Shown here one piece after another: positions 35,707 to 44,845 of a DNA stretch of 64,000 nucleotides. The position numbers and the translations under genes are program-made. A model generated the notes under the pieces. That model saw only the letters and a list, made by a program, of their open reading frames with translations. It was not told the origin of the DNA and searched no databases. The DNA is from an uncultured Propionibacteriaceae bacterium (lineage in GTDB: Bacteria > Actinomycetota > Actinomycetes > Propionibacteriales > Propionibacteriaceae): positions 1 through 64,000 of the forward strand of contig CAMDZW010000019.1 in assembly GCA_945911015.1 (NCBI GenBank), read 5' to 3'. Numbering within the stretch: position 1 is the stretch's first letter; every line of letters starts with the position of its first letter.

Positions 35707-37056
35707 TCACTCGCAGACCACGCCGTCATGATCCCGATCCTGGTACCACTCGTACTCCGGGTCCACGCCCTTGACGAACGGTCCAGCACCGTCCCGCTTG
35801 GCATCAGCACAGGTCCGCCACTTCTTGACCGGTGGAGGTGGCTTGGGCGGGGTCGGCTTCGGCTTCGGTGGGGTCGGCTTCGGCGTGTTGGGCTTGGGCG
35901 GGGTCTTCGGCTTGGCCGGTGGAGTCTTCGGCTTGGCCACCGAGGGTGGTGGCGTCTTCACCGGAGCTGGCGGCGTCTTCACCGGAGCCGGGGGTGTCTT
36001 CACCGGAAGTGGCGGTGGGGTCGGTCGGGTCGACGGCGGCTCCGAGGCGGGCCGGGTCGGGGTCGCGGTGTTCTTCTGCTGCGGGGCAGGTTCATCCCCT
36101 GCGGGGAGCGGCTGGTCCGGGCAGTCGGCCAGAATCCGGTCCATCGCTTCACGTTCGGCCTCGGTGACCGCAAGCCCGTACGCGAACTTCACCGCAGCCT
36201 GTCGGGCGACGTAGTCACAGCGGTTCTTCGGCGGCAGCCAGGTCGCGGCATCACCATCGCCCTTGCCCCGATTCATCGCCTGGGTGGTCGCCACCAAGTT
36301 CAACGGGTCGTTGGCGAAGGCCTGGCGGGTCTGGTCGTCCCACTGGGCAGCACCCATCTGCCAGGCATTGCTCAGGGCAACGACATGATCGATGTCGACC
36401 TGGTCGCGCGTCAGGTGAATGGCCTCGCCGGAGTAGCGGTCCTGCAGCCACCCGGATTCGACCCGACAGCCGTTCGACCCTTCCTTGATCTCGGGGTCGG
36501 ACATGTCCCGCCTGAGGATGTCGTTGCGCTGGTCGCATCCGTTGCGGTCGAAGTCGAAGCCATTCCACTTGAAGAGGTCCCGGTCGTACCCGGTCTTCGG
36601 ACCCCTCCCCTTGGTCTCCAGAGCCGCGAGCGCAGCCTGTGCCGTACGAGGATCGTCCAACTCTTCTTGTGGGATGGATGTTTCGGGCATTGTCGACTCA
36701 GCCACCACGGTCTGGGTGACAGTTACGACCGGAGGCTCAGCCGCGACCGGAGCAGACTCCTCCGCCGGAGACACACCAGCCGCCCCGAGCAGGACGCCGA
36801 TGGTCAACAGGACCGCGCCGGATTTCTGCAGGTTGCGGCGGAACCGCACGACCGCATAGGCGATGAGCACGATCGCGACCAGAACCAGTCCCAGCCCCCC
36901 AGGAGTTCCGATGGCGGTGCCGACGACCAACGCCAGCAATGCTGCCACGGCCACCCACAGCGGCTCGAACCGGAGCCCTTGCTTCGGCGTCGGAGGCGGG
37001 CTCGGCGGCTGACCCGGATCGGGTGGCAGGACGGGCTGGTACGGCTGGAACGACAT
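35707..37056 (-). CDS. Membrane protein with HNH (DUF1524/GmrSD-like) and Excalibur domains
   Basis: 449 residues from ATG 37056. Pro-rich N terminus, two membrane helices (about 33-70 and 80-95), then a nuclease domain outside the membrane: WNGFDFDRNGCDQRNDILRRDM and QVDIDHVVALSNAWQMGAAQWDDQTRQAFANDPLNLVATT, the DHVVAL His and the later Asn being the HNH motif of the GmrSD C-terminal/DUF1524 family. A long Pro/Lys/Thr spacer (about 325-415) leads to an Excalibur calcium-binding motif, YQDRDHDGVVCE, at the very end. Secreted or surface nucleases of this kind are common in Actinobacteria. It may take up or destroy DNA outside the cell. Confidence 0.88.
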   Translation of the reverse strand: MSFQPYQPVLPPDPGQPPSPPPTPKQGLRFEPLWVAVAALLALVVGTAIGTPGGLGLVLVAIVLIAYAVVRFRRNLQKSGAVLLTIGVLLGAAGVSPAEESAPVAAEPPVVTVTQTVVAESTMPETSIPQEELDDPRTAQAALAALETKGRGPKTGYDRDLFKWNGFDFDRNGCDQRNDILRRDMSDPEIKEGSNGCRVESGWLQDRYSGEAIHLTRDQVDIDHVVALSNAWQMGAAQWDDQTRQAFANDPLNLVATTQAMNRGKGDGDAATWLPPKNRCDYVARQAAVKFAYGLAVTEAEREAMDRILADCPDQPLPAGDEPAPQQKNTATPTRPASEPPSTRPTPPPLPVKTPPAPVKTPPAPVKTPPPSVAKPKTPPAKPKTPPKPNTPKPTPPKPKPTPPKPPPPVKKWRTCADAKRDGAGPFVKGVDPEYEWYQDRDHDGVVCE

Positions 37057-37303
37057 GGCACTCCCCGGAGAATCTCACTCCCCCAACAGGAGTACGGCCG
37101 AATCTTGCCAGAAGCAGAGCAGGAACACAGCCCTCTGTGGCTGATTCGTTATGAACCCTGCAGTTTCAGTGGGGCCGGCTGGCCCCGCCGCCGACCCGAC
37201 CCGGTAGAGTCGGCAGCGCCATCCGCAAAGGCCCGACAGGCGCGTCCCATGCCGACAAGCCTCCACCCTCGCGGGAAGTTCTTCATGCTTCCTGAGGTCT
37301 GTC

Positions 37304-39154
37304 GTGTCGTTGTACCGCGGTTCTGCCGCCACTGTTGGCCGCGAGCTCACAGCAGGGACTCTGGTGTCCCGGTTGGCTGAACAGTATCGTCACAAGCTGC
37401 GCCGTGCCGCTCCTCCGGCTGAGGTTCGGTCCTGGGACCGCAGCCTGTCCGTGCTGGTCGGTGATCTTCTCGAAGCCGGGCTGGACCAGGTCGAGATGGT
37501 GGTGGAGTACCAGCTCCCACTGACCAGCAAACGCGCCGATGTGGTGCTGTGCGGCATTCATCCCAGGACGGGCGAGCCCTCCTACGTGGTGGTCGAACTC
37601 AAGCAGTGGAGCCAGGCCCATCTGCTGGACCACACCGACGAGATCTGTGTCGTGGAACGGATGGGAGAGCAACTCCACCCCGGCGAGCAGGTACGGCGTT
37701 ACTGTCGGCTCCTGATCGACTTCCTCGCCACCTTGTCCGACACCCCGCAGGCCATCCACGGTGTCGCCTATCTCCACAATGCGACCGATCTCGATGTCGA
37801 CTCGCTCTTCCATCTGGCCGAGGACGAGCACGGACGACTGTTCACCGGGCAGCGGCGAGGAGCCTTCCTGACTCATCTGACGTCCCTGCTCGCACCAGCA
37901 CCCGGGGCCGATTCAGCGGACCAGTTGCTGGGATCGGCCGTACGCCCCAGCAAGCAGTTGCTGTCACTGGCCGCCGACGAGGTGCAGCGCCGCGAGCAGT
38001 TCGTGCTGCTGGACGAACAGCAGACGGCCTTTGCCCTGGTGATGAGAGCCGTCGAGGAGTCCTACCGGGCCAACAGCAAAGAGGTCATTGCCATCGCCGG
38101 GGGCCCGGGATCGGGCAAGAGCGTCATTGCCCTGTCCCTGCTCGGTGAATTGTCACGTCAAGGACGTACCGTGCTGCACGCGACCGGCTCGAGCGCATTC
38201 ACTCAGACCTTGCGCCGAGTGGCTGGAGCACGGGCACCGCGGGTCAAGGGCATGTTCAAGTACTTCAACCAGTTCATCGACGCCGAGCGCAATGGACTCG
38301 ATGTGCTCATCTGCGACGAGGCACACCGCATCCGGGAAACCTCGGCAAACCGTTACACCAAAGCAGAGTTGCGGACCGGGCGGCCGCAGATCGAGGAGTT
38401 GATCGACGCCGCTCGGGTGCCGGTCTTCCTGCTCGACGAGCATCAGGTGGTGCGACCGGGCGAGACCGGCAGCGTCGACCAGATCCGAGCCGCTGCCGAA
38501 GATGCCGGGGTCGGCTTCCGCCTGATCGAGCTCGACGGCCAGTTCCGCTGCGGCGGCAGTCGTGCCTACGAGGAATGGGTGCTGAGACTGCTCGGTCTCG
38601 AGAAGGGCGGACCAATCCCCTGGCGCGGCGACGACAACTTCACCTTGTCGGTCGTCGACGGACCGAGCCAGATGGAAGCCTTGCTGAAATCCGAGCTGGA
38701 CAAGGGGTATGGGGCGCGCATGGCCGCCGGTTACTGTTGGGAGTGGAGCGCGCCCGGACCGGAGGGCCTGGAACTCGACGTGGTGATCGACGGCTGGGCC
38801 AAACCGTGGAACAACAAGAAGGCCACCTCCTTCGCCGGAGCCCCAGGAACCCCGTACTGGGCCAGTGATCCCGCTGGTTTCGGTCAGGTCGGCTGCGTCT
38901 ACACCGCACAGGGTTTCGAGTACGACCATGCCGGGGTCATCATGGGGCCAGATCTGGTGTGGCGGACCGACCGTTGGGTCACCCGCCCTGAGCACAGCCA
39001 CGACAGCCAGGTCAAGCGTGGCTCTCCCGAACAGTTCGACCAAGCCGTGCGCAACACCTACAAGGTGCTGCTCACCCGCGGCATGCGCGGTGTGCTGGTC
39101 CACTCCACTGATCGGGAAACCCAAGCCCTGTTGACATCACTGGTGCAAGACTGA
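37304..39154 (+). CDS. PD-(D/E)XK nuclease-DUF2075 superfamily 1 helicase fusion
   Basis: 616 residues from GTG 37304. The N-terminal 110 residues look like a PD-(D/E)XK nuclease: Glu68, Asp79 in SKRADVVLCG, and Glu98-x-Lys100 in VVVELKQW, on successive strands. The DUF2075 helicase follows: Walker A GGPGSGKS at 266-273, DEAH at 338-341, FLLDEHQVVRPGE, LDGQFRCGG, VYTAQGFEYDHAGVI and VLLTRGMRGVLVH, the last with the arginine finger. The stop is 5 bases before the MazG-like gene, so they form an operon. It should be a DNA- or RNA-directed nuclease-translocase; defence is likely by inference, not shown. Confidence 0.92.
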   Translation: MSLYRGSAATVGRELTAGTLVSRLAEQYRHKLRRAAPPAEVRSWDRSLSVLVGDLLEAGLDQVEMVVEYQLPLTSKRADVVLCGIHPRTGEPSYVVVELKQWSQAHLLDHTDEICVVERMGEQLHPGEQVRRYCRLLIDFLATLSDTPQAIHGVAYLHNATDLDVDSLFHLAEDEHGRLFTGQRRGAFLTHLTSLLAPAPGADSADQLLGSAVRPSKQLLSLAADEVQRREQFVLLDEQQTAFALVMRAVEESYRANSKEVIAIAGGPGSGKSVIALSLLGELSRQGRTVLHATGSSAFTQTLRRVAGARAPRVKGMFKYFNQFIDAERNGLDVLICDEAHRIRETSANRYTKAELRTGRPQIEELIDAARVPVFLLDEHQVVRPGETGSVDQIRAAAEDAGVGFRLIELDGQFRCGGSRAYEEWVLRLLGLEKGGPIPWRGDDNFTLSVVDGPSQMEALLKSELDKGYGARMAAGYCWEWSAPGPEGLELDVVIDGWAKPWNNKKATSFAGAPGTPYWASDPAGFGQVGCVYTAQGFEYDHAGVIMGPDLVWRTDRWVTRPEHSHDSQVKRGSPEQFDQAVRNTYKVLLTRGMRGVLVHSTDRETQALLTSLVQD

Positions 39155-39159
39155 GCCCC

Positions 39160-39477
39160 ATGTCCGACCTGATCGACCTACGGGACCGCATCCGATCTTT
39201 CGCTGCAGAGCGAGATTGGAAACAGTTCCACGACCCCAAGTCCTTGTTGCTCGCGCTGGTCGGAGAGGTCGGAGAGCTCGCCGAGATTTTCCAGTGGCTG
39301 CCGGCCGACCGGGCCCAGGACCTGGCCCAGCAGGGGTCGGAGGCCGACGCCGTACGAGACGAGTTGGCCGATGTGTTGATCTATCTGGTCCAGCTGGCCG
39401 ATTCCGTCGGAGTCGACCTGCACGAGGCAGCGGTGGCCAAGATGGCCAAGAACGCGATGAAGTATCCAGCACCCTGA
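39160..39477 (+). CDS. MazG-like nucleotide pyrophosphohydrolase
   Basis: 105 residues from ATG 39160. The all-alpha NTP pyrophosphatase signature is complete: Glu36 and Glu39 in LVGEVGELAE, and Glu68 and Asp71 in RDELADVLIYLV, which bind Mg. It is the short single-domain dCTPase/RS21-C6 type that cleaves (d)NTPs to monophosphates. It sits 5 bases after the nuclease-helicase stop and is presumably co-translated. The pairing suggests control of nucleotide pools when the helicase acts, or removal of modified nucleotides. Confidence 0.93.
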   Translation: MSDLIDLRDRIRSFAAERDWKQFHDPKSLLLALVGEVGELAEIFQWLPADRAQDLAQQGSEADAVRDELADVLIYLVQLADSVGVDLHEAAVAKMAKNAMKYPAP

Positions 39478-39488
39478 CCGATTGTCGG

Positions 39489-40616
39489 TCACCGCAGACC
39501 GGCGCGCTGCAGCCACAGCATGGCCGCACCCCGCGGCGCGGCATCCTCCTCGGCCGCGACTATCCGGACCGAGCCAGACGTCGGAGCACTCCGGCGTACG
39601 CCCCGGTCGATCGCCTCGAGCAAGGGCGCACCGAGCCGAGCGGTCGGCCCTCCGACGGCGATCACCGAGGGCGTGACCGCAGCCACCAGATGCCCCAGCG
39701 GCATGCCGAGCCGGTCGCCGGCGCGCTGGGCGGCTCGCAATGCCTCGGGTGCACCGCTGCCGACCGCGGCGACGAGATCGCTCCAGGTGGCACAACCGGC
39801 ATCGGAGACGATGGCTTTGGTCCCCACCAGCACCTGCAGACAGCCACGGGTGCCGCAGGTGCACAACGGTCCGGCCGGATCGACCATGACGTGGCCGAGG
39901 TCGCCGGCGCGGCCGTCGTGGCCGAAGTGGAGCCGTCCGCCGATCACGATGCCCGAGACCACACCGTCGCCGAGATAGAGGTAGACCAGGTCCCGATCGG
40001 CACCATCGGAGGTGTTGAGGTGGCCGAGCGCGGCGACCCGGGCCCGGTTGGCGAGGGTGACCGGCAGGGTGAGGTCGCGTTCGAGGTCCTCGGCGAGGTT
40101 GACCTGGTGCCAGTCGTGGGACAGCGCGACCGTGATGTGACGGCCCGCCATGTCGACCAGGCCCGGCACGCCCACACCGACCCCGATCACCGTGCCGCCG
40201 GGCCGTTGCACCAGTCGACGGATGGCTTGGGCCAGTGCCGCCGGGACTGTGGCGGCATCGGTCAGGTCGATCGTCACCTCGAGCCGGTCCACGATCGTGC
40301 CGGCCATGTCGGTGCGGACCAGCTGACACCGGTCATCGGCGACCTGCACCCCGATCACCGTCATCGCCGCCTGGTTGAACTCCAACAGGATCCGACTGCG
40401 CCCCCGGGCCGGCTGGCTCTTGCCGGTCTCGTGGACCGCATCCTCGGCCAACAGTTCGGCCACGATCCCTGAGACCGTGGCCTTGCTGAGCCCGGACCGT
40501 TCGATCAGCTCCGACCGCGAGATCGGGCCCGCCTCACGGATGGTCGCCAGCACCCGCGCCGTGTTCACCGCGCGGACGGTCCCGGAGACCCCGGTCAGCA
40601 GGGACAGGTCAACCAT
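39489..40616 (-). CDS. ROK-family transcriptional repressor
   Basis: 375 residues from ATG 40616. MarR-type HTH first (NTARVLATIREAGPISRSELIERSGLSKATVSGIVAELLAEDAV), then the ROK sugar-kinase-like fold: GVGVGVPGLVDMAGRHI, GHDGRAGDLGHVMVDPAGPLCTCGTRGCLQVL with the CxCGxxGC zinc motif, and AVTPSVIAVGGPTA. NagC/XylR-type repressors bind a sugar or sugar phosphate. It is divergent from the gamma-glutamyltransferase gene, with 121 bases between and no clear palindrome, and convergent with the MazG gene. Confidence 0.92.
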   Translation of the reverse strand: MVDLSLLTGVSGTVRAVNTARVLATIREAGPISRSELIERSGLSKATVSGIVAELLAEDAVHETGKSQPARGRSRILLEFNQAAMTVIGVQVADDRCQLVRTDMAGTIVDRLEVTIDLTDAATVPAALAQAIRRLVQRPGGTVIGVGVGVPGLVDMAGRHITVALSHDWHQVNLAEDLERDLTLPVTLANRARVAALGHLNTSDGADRDLVYLYLGDGVVSGIVIGGRLHFGHDGRAGDLGHVMVDPAGPLCTCGTRGCLQVLVGTKAIVSDAGCATWSDLVAAVGSGAPEALRAAQRAGDRLGMPLGHLVAAVTPSVIAVGGPTARLGAPLLEAIDRGVRRSAPTSGSVRIVAAEEDAAPRGAAMLWLQRAGLR

Positions 40617-40737
40617 GGCGATCACTATGGCATGCGAGGTGATCAGGGGCCCGGATGGTTCGACACCGCCCTGAGCACTGTCGACCAGCCGCTGGCGCCC
40701 CGGCCGCTCCGACAAACAGCGGGATAGCATGTTACAT

Positions 40738-42483
40738 ATGGCAAAGAGTGGCTCGCAGGGCAGTCGTGGTGCGGGACCGTCATGGCGCAGCCGTGCCGGG
40801 ACCGTCTTCACCACGGAGAAGACACCGGCCGCCGGCGAGCAGGGCGTGGTCGTGACCAACCATCCGATCGCCTCTGCTGCCGGCGTGCAGATGTTGGCGC
40901 AGGGTGGCAATGCGATCGACGCCGCGGTGGCTGCCCTGTTCACCCTCACGGTCGTCGAGCCGATGATGGTGGGCCTGTTCGGAGCCGGATGGACCAACAT
41001 CCGGTTCGGCGACGGACGGCACCGGATCATCGACAACTACTCGTGTGCGCCGGCCGCCGCCACCCCTGAGCTGTTCGAGCCCGTCTCGGATCAATGGCCG
41101 GACTACATGGCCACGGTCGGCCGGGCCAACGAGTTGGGACACCTTGCCGTCGGTGTGCCGGGCACCTTGAAGGCCTGGACCGAGTTGATCACCGACCACG
41201 GCGCCCTGGATCTCCCGACCGTGATGGCGCCGGCCATCCACCACGCCGATCGGGGATTCCGCATCACGCCATATCTGGCCACCTCGATCGCGACCCACGC
41301 CAAGGATCTGGCCGCATCACCCGAACCGAGCGCCCTGTTTCTCCCGTCCGGCAGCCCTCTGCAGCCAGGCGACCTGTTGCGCCAACCCGAGCTGGCCGAC
41401 TCCCTCCGTCTGGTCGCGACCGACGGCGCAGCAGCTCTGTACGGCGGCTCCTTGGGCCGAGTCGTCGCTGATGACATCCAACGCCACGGCGGGATCCTGA
41501 CCCTGGCCGATCTCGAGCAGTACCGGACAATCGAACGCCCTCCACTGAGCCGCACCTACCGCGGTCATGAGATCACCGTGCCACCGCCGCCATGCTCGGG
41601 CGGGCTGCACATCCTGCAGATCCTGGAGTTGCTGTCGGCCCATGACGTCGGCGCCATGGGGTACGGGACAGCGGACTCCTTCCACCTGCTGGCCGAGTGT
41701 TTCGGGATCGCCTTTGCTGACCGGGCCGCCCATGTCGGTGACCCTGCGGTGGCCGAAGTCCCGGTGGACTGGCTGCTGTCGCCCTCCTATGCCGCCGAAC
41801 GGCGGGCCGGGATCGACCTGGCGCGACGCAGCGTCCCGGCTCCGGGTGCCCCACCGATCGTCGAGCCCAGCCACACCACCCAGGTGACCACCGCCGATGC
41901 TGACGGCACTGTGGTGTCGATGACCCAGACCATCAACGCCGCTTTCGGGGCAAAGGTGATGACCCCGGGCACCGGCCTGCTCCTCAACAACACCATGGCC
42001 ATGTTCGACCCCCACCCCGGTCAGGCCAATTCTGTCGGACCGAGCAAGCGGATGACCAGCAGTATGGCGCCGACGATCGTGTCCAAGGACGGGCGACCGG
42101 TCCTGGCGCTGGGCACCCCGGGCGGAGTCCGTATCTTCCCCAGCGTCACCCAGGCCATCATCAATGTGATCGACCACCAGATGTCGATCCAGGAGGCGAT
42201 CGAGGCGCCTCGGGTGTGGACCCAAGGTCAGGACCTGGAGGTCGAGGCCGATGACAGCCAGTCGTTCGGTGTCGACCCCGCGCTCCGCGACGCGTTGAGC
42301 CGACGAGGCCACCGGGTCAAGGCTGTCCCCAACATTGCCGGCGGGATGAATGCGGTGTCGTTCACCCCCGAAGGGACCGTCGGGGCAGCGTGCTGGCGGG
42401 CCGACGGCACACCGATTGCTCTCGGCGGAGGTCTGGCCAGACGTGGGGTCCAGTTCCGCACCACGGCGAGCCGTCGCACCTGA
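40738..42483 (+). CDS. Gamma-glutamyltransferase family protein
   Basis: About 581 residues from ATG 40738 (ATG 40729 is also in frame). The N-terminal nucleophile hydrolase motifs are clear: GVVVTNHPIASAAGVQMLAQGGNAIDAAVAALFTL, GVPGTLKAW and, at the self-cleavage site, SHTTQVTTADADG with Thr380 as the expected nucleophile. GTGLLLNNTMAMFDP and TPGGVRIFPSVTQAI follow. There is no signal peptide, unlike glutathione-degrading periplasmic forms, so it is probably a cytoplasmic acylase or gamma-glutamyl hydrolase. Substrate unknown. Confidence 0.9.
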   Translation: MAKSGSQGSRGAGPSWRSRAGTVFTTEKTPAAGEQGVVVTNHPIASAAGVQMLAQGGNAIDAAVAALFTLTVVEPMMVGLFGAGWTNIRFGDGRHRIIDNYSCAPAAATPELFEPVSDQWPDYMATVGRANELGHLAVGVPGTLKAWTELITDHGALDLPTVMAPAIHHADRGFRITPYLATSIATHAKDLAASPEPSALFLPSGSPLQPGDLLRQPELADSLRLVATDGAAALYGGSLGRVVADDIQRHGGILTLADLEQYRTIERPPLSRTYRGHEITVPPPPCSGGLHILQILELLSAHDVGAMGYGTADSFHLLAECFGIAFADRAAHVGDPAVAEVPVDWLLSPSYAAERRAGIDLARRSVPAPGAPPIVEPSHTTQVTTADADGTVVSMTQTINAAFGAKVMTPGTGLLLNNTMAMFDPHPGQANSVGPSKRMTSSMAPTIVSKDGRPVLALGTPGGVRIFPSVTQAIINVIDHQMSIQEAIEAPRVWTQGQDLEVEADDSQSFGVDPALRDALSRRGHRVKAVPNIAGGMNAVSFTPEGTVGAACWRADGTPIALGGGLARRGVQFRTTASRRT

Positions 42484-42545
42484 GTGGCAGGCCCACAGCA
42501 GCCGGCCACGTAGGCTCGCCGCATGAGTCCTGATGAGAGCCGGCG

Positions 42546-43478
42546 ATGAACCGGGTGTTCCGTGCCGTGCTCGGGCTGTTCGCCGCTCCCCGGGTCAACA
42601 TGCTCGAGGACTACGAGAAGGTCCGGCGACTGCAGCGGCAGCTGGCGTCCCTGCCGGCCCCGCGCTACCGGACTCTCGATCACACGATCATGTCCGATGA
42701 CGGGACCCACCCGATCCCGGTGCGGGTGTTCCAGCCGCGCGAACGCCGCCGCGACGACCTGCTGCTGTTCTTCCACGGTGGCGGCTGGGTGACCGGCGAC
42801 ATCGAGAGCTACACCCCGGCCTGCGCGACGATGGCCGACCTGACCGGTTGTGTGGTCGCCTCGGTCGACTACCGGCTGGCACCTGAGCATCCCTTTCCCC
42901 AGGGCCTGGACGACTGCATCCGGGTGACTCGGCTGCTGTTGGACGATCCGTCTCTGGCCCAGATCGAGGATCCCGATCGGATCGTGCTGGTCGGGGACTC
43001 GGCCGGCGGAAACCTGGTGGCGGCGGTGTCATTGCTGTTGCACCGGGAAGGTCATCGGGTGCCGGGTCGGCAGGTGATGCTCTACCCGGTGACCCATTGG
43101 GACCACGACCCGGACACCTCACCGTTCGACTCGGTCCGCGAACACGGCCGCGGCTATCGTCTGACCGCCACCGAGATCGACGACTACTTCGAGCTCTACG
43201 TACCCGACCATGACCTGCGTCGTACCGAACTGGTCTCGCCGCTGATGGCGCGCGACCTGTCCGGCCAGCCCCGTACGGTGATCATCACCGCCGAGCTCGA
43301 CCTGCTGTGTGACGAGGGTGAGGCATACGGGACCGCGCTGGCCGGAGCGGGTGTGCCAGTCACCACCCATCGGGTCGCCGGCGCCCTGCACGGATTCATC
43401 ACCCTGCCCCGATTTGCGCGCCCCTTGCGCGAGGCCTACGAGGTGATCAACGCATTCCTGAATGAGCCGGTGCGATGA
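42546..43478 (+). CDS. HSL-type alpha/beta hydrolase (esterase)
   Basis: 310 residues. HGGGW at 77-81 is the oxyanion-hole motif of the hormone-sensitive lipase family; the nucleophile elbow GDSAGG at 150-155 gives Ser152; ELDLLCDEGEAYG supplies Asp and ALHGFITL the His. First gene of a tightly coupled trio: its stop overlaps the acyltransferase start by ATGA at 43475-43478. It probably hydrolyses short esters, perhaps products or substrates of the acyltransferase. Confidence 0.92.
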   Translation: MNRVFRAVLGLFAAPRVNMLEDYEKVRRLQRQLASLPAPRYRTLDHTIMSDDGTHPIPVRVFQPRERRRDDLLLFFHGGGWVTGDIESYTPACATMADLTGCVVASVDYRLAPEHPFPQGLDDCIRVTRLLLDDPSLAQIEDPDRIVLVGDSAGGNLVAAVSLLLHREGHRVPGRQVMLYPVTHWDHDPDTSPFDSVREHGRGYRLTATEIDDYFELYVPDHDLRRTELVSPLMARDLSGQPRTVIITAELDLLCDEGEAYGTALAGAGVPVTTHRVAGALHGFITLPRFARPLREAYEVINAFLNEPVR

Positions 43479-44845
43479 ACAAATCAGCAACTGGACGTAC
43501 GTGGGTGCGGCTCGACAATGTGTCCAACATCTTCCTGGCGGCGCGCACCGATGCCGATCCGAAGGTCTTCCGGCTGGCAGCCGAGCTGACCGAGCCAGTC
43601 GATCCCGAGCGGCTGCAACGCGCCCTCGACGCGACCTATGACCACTATCCGCTGTATCACGCGGTCCTGCGCAGCGGCGTGTTCTGGTACTACCTCCAGG
43701 CCAGCGATCTGCGGCCGGTCGTCACAGCGGAGGACCATCACACCTGTGCCCCGCTCTACCAGACGGACAAGCGAAATCTGTTGTTCCGGGTCAGCCACCA
43801 CCGACGTCGGATCAACCTCGAGGTCTTCCATGCCCTGTCCGACGGGGCCGGGGCGATGCGTTTCCTGACTGATCTCGTGTCGGCCTATGCAGCCGACTCC
43901 GCACCAGCGGTCGAGCCTGAGGTGGAGCCGCAGCGCGGCCTGTCGATCGACAGCTTCACCCACTACTTCCGTCGCCGGCGCCACACCCCTGACCCCGCCT
44001 TTGATGCCGCAGCGGAGTCGGCCGCACTCGGGGTCGCCGACACGCTCCCAGCCGCTCCTCGGCCACGGTGGCGGGTCGGGCGTCTCATCCGGCCCCGGAT
44101 CCGAGTGCATCGCGTCAAAGGCACCCGCACCCCGGACAACCGCACCCGCGCGGTCGAGCTCTCGCTGCCAGCCAAGGACATGCTGGAACTGGCCAGGGCC
44201 GAAGGCGTCTCCCCGACGATGTACCTCACCGGGGTGTTCTTCGAATCCGTACGGCGATCGGCCGGCGACCTCGGCCGGGCACGCACCTTCGTGGCCTCGG
44301 TGCCGGTGAACCTGCGTCAGTTCTATCCGTCGAGCTCGGCACGCAACTTCTTTGCCACAGTGCTGGTCTCGCACACGTACGGGATCGGCGCCGACGACCT
44401 CGGGTCGGTGTGCCGTGATCTGGAGGCGCAGTTCCGGCCGAAGGCCACTCCGAAGGCATTGGAGAAGAAGCTCCGCCGTCTGATCAGGGTCGAGAAGTCA
44501 CCGATCCTGCGGATCGTGCCCCGCCCGGTCAAGGATGTGGTGCTGGGCTGGCTCAACCAGGCCCACAACCGCCACCTCACCGTGGCGGTGTCCAACCTGG
44601 GGCGGGTCACCTTCGACGAACCCGCCGAGTCCCTGGTGGAGCGGATCGGATTTCACGTGTCAGCGGCTCGACCCCAGTTCTGTGCCATCACCCATGCCGG
44701 CACCCTGGTGGTCACCTTCACCTCACCGTTCAGCGAAACCGACCATGTCGCCGAGTTCGCCAGAATCCTCACCGGTGCAGGGATCCGGGTCAGGGTTGGC
44801 GCCGCGCGGGTGACAGAGTCCGAGCTGGCGGAGGTGATCCGGTGA
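43475..44845 (+). CDS. Condensation-like acyltransferase (alcohol acetyltransferase/PapA-like)
   Basis: 456 residues. The HxxxDG motif of the CoA-dependent acyltransferase and NRPS condensation superfamily is at His119-Asp123-Gly124 (VFHALSDGAGAM). FRLAAELTEPVDPERLQRALDATYDHYPLYHAVLR is the typical opening and SVPVNLRQFYPSSSARNFF the conserved second-lobe strand. It should transfer an acyl group from CoA to an alcohol or amine. It is coupled to the esterase upstream and to the DUF6320 gene downstream by 4-base overlaps, so the three act together. Confidence 0.86.
   Translation: MNKSATGRTWVRLDNVSNIFLAARTDADPKVFRLAAELTEPVDPERLQRALDATYDHYPLYHAVLRSGVFWYYLQASDLRPVVTAEDHHTCAPLYQTDKRNLLFRVSHHRRRINLEVFHALSDGAGAMRFLTDLVSAYAADSAPAVEPEVEPQRGLSIDSFTHYFRRRRHTPDPAFDAAAESAALGVADTLPAAPRPRWRVGRLIRPRIRVHRVKGTRTPDNRTRAVELSLPAKDMLELARAEGVSPTMYLTGVFFESVRRSAGDLGRARTFVASVPVNLRQFYPSSSARNFFATVLVSHTYGIGADDLGSVCRDLEAQFRPKATPKALEKKLRRLIRVEKSPILRIVPRPVKDVVLGWLNQAHNRHLTVAVSNLGRVTFDEPAESLVERIGFHVSAARPQFCAITHAGTLVVTFTSPFSETDHVAEFARILTGAGIRVRVGAARVTESELAEVIR

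Noticed and set aside
35563..37380. 605-residue open frame on the plus strand
   Set aside because: Covers the HNH/Excalibur gene in reverse; the Arg/Leu/Trp repeats are the complement of its Pro-Lys tail.
39178..40329. Arg/His-rich 383-residue frame opposite MazG and ROK genes
   Set aside because: Composition is shadow-like and it overlaps two convincing genes.
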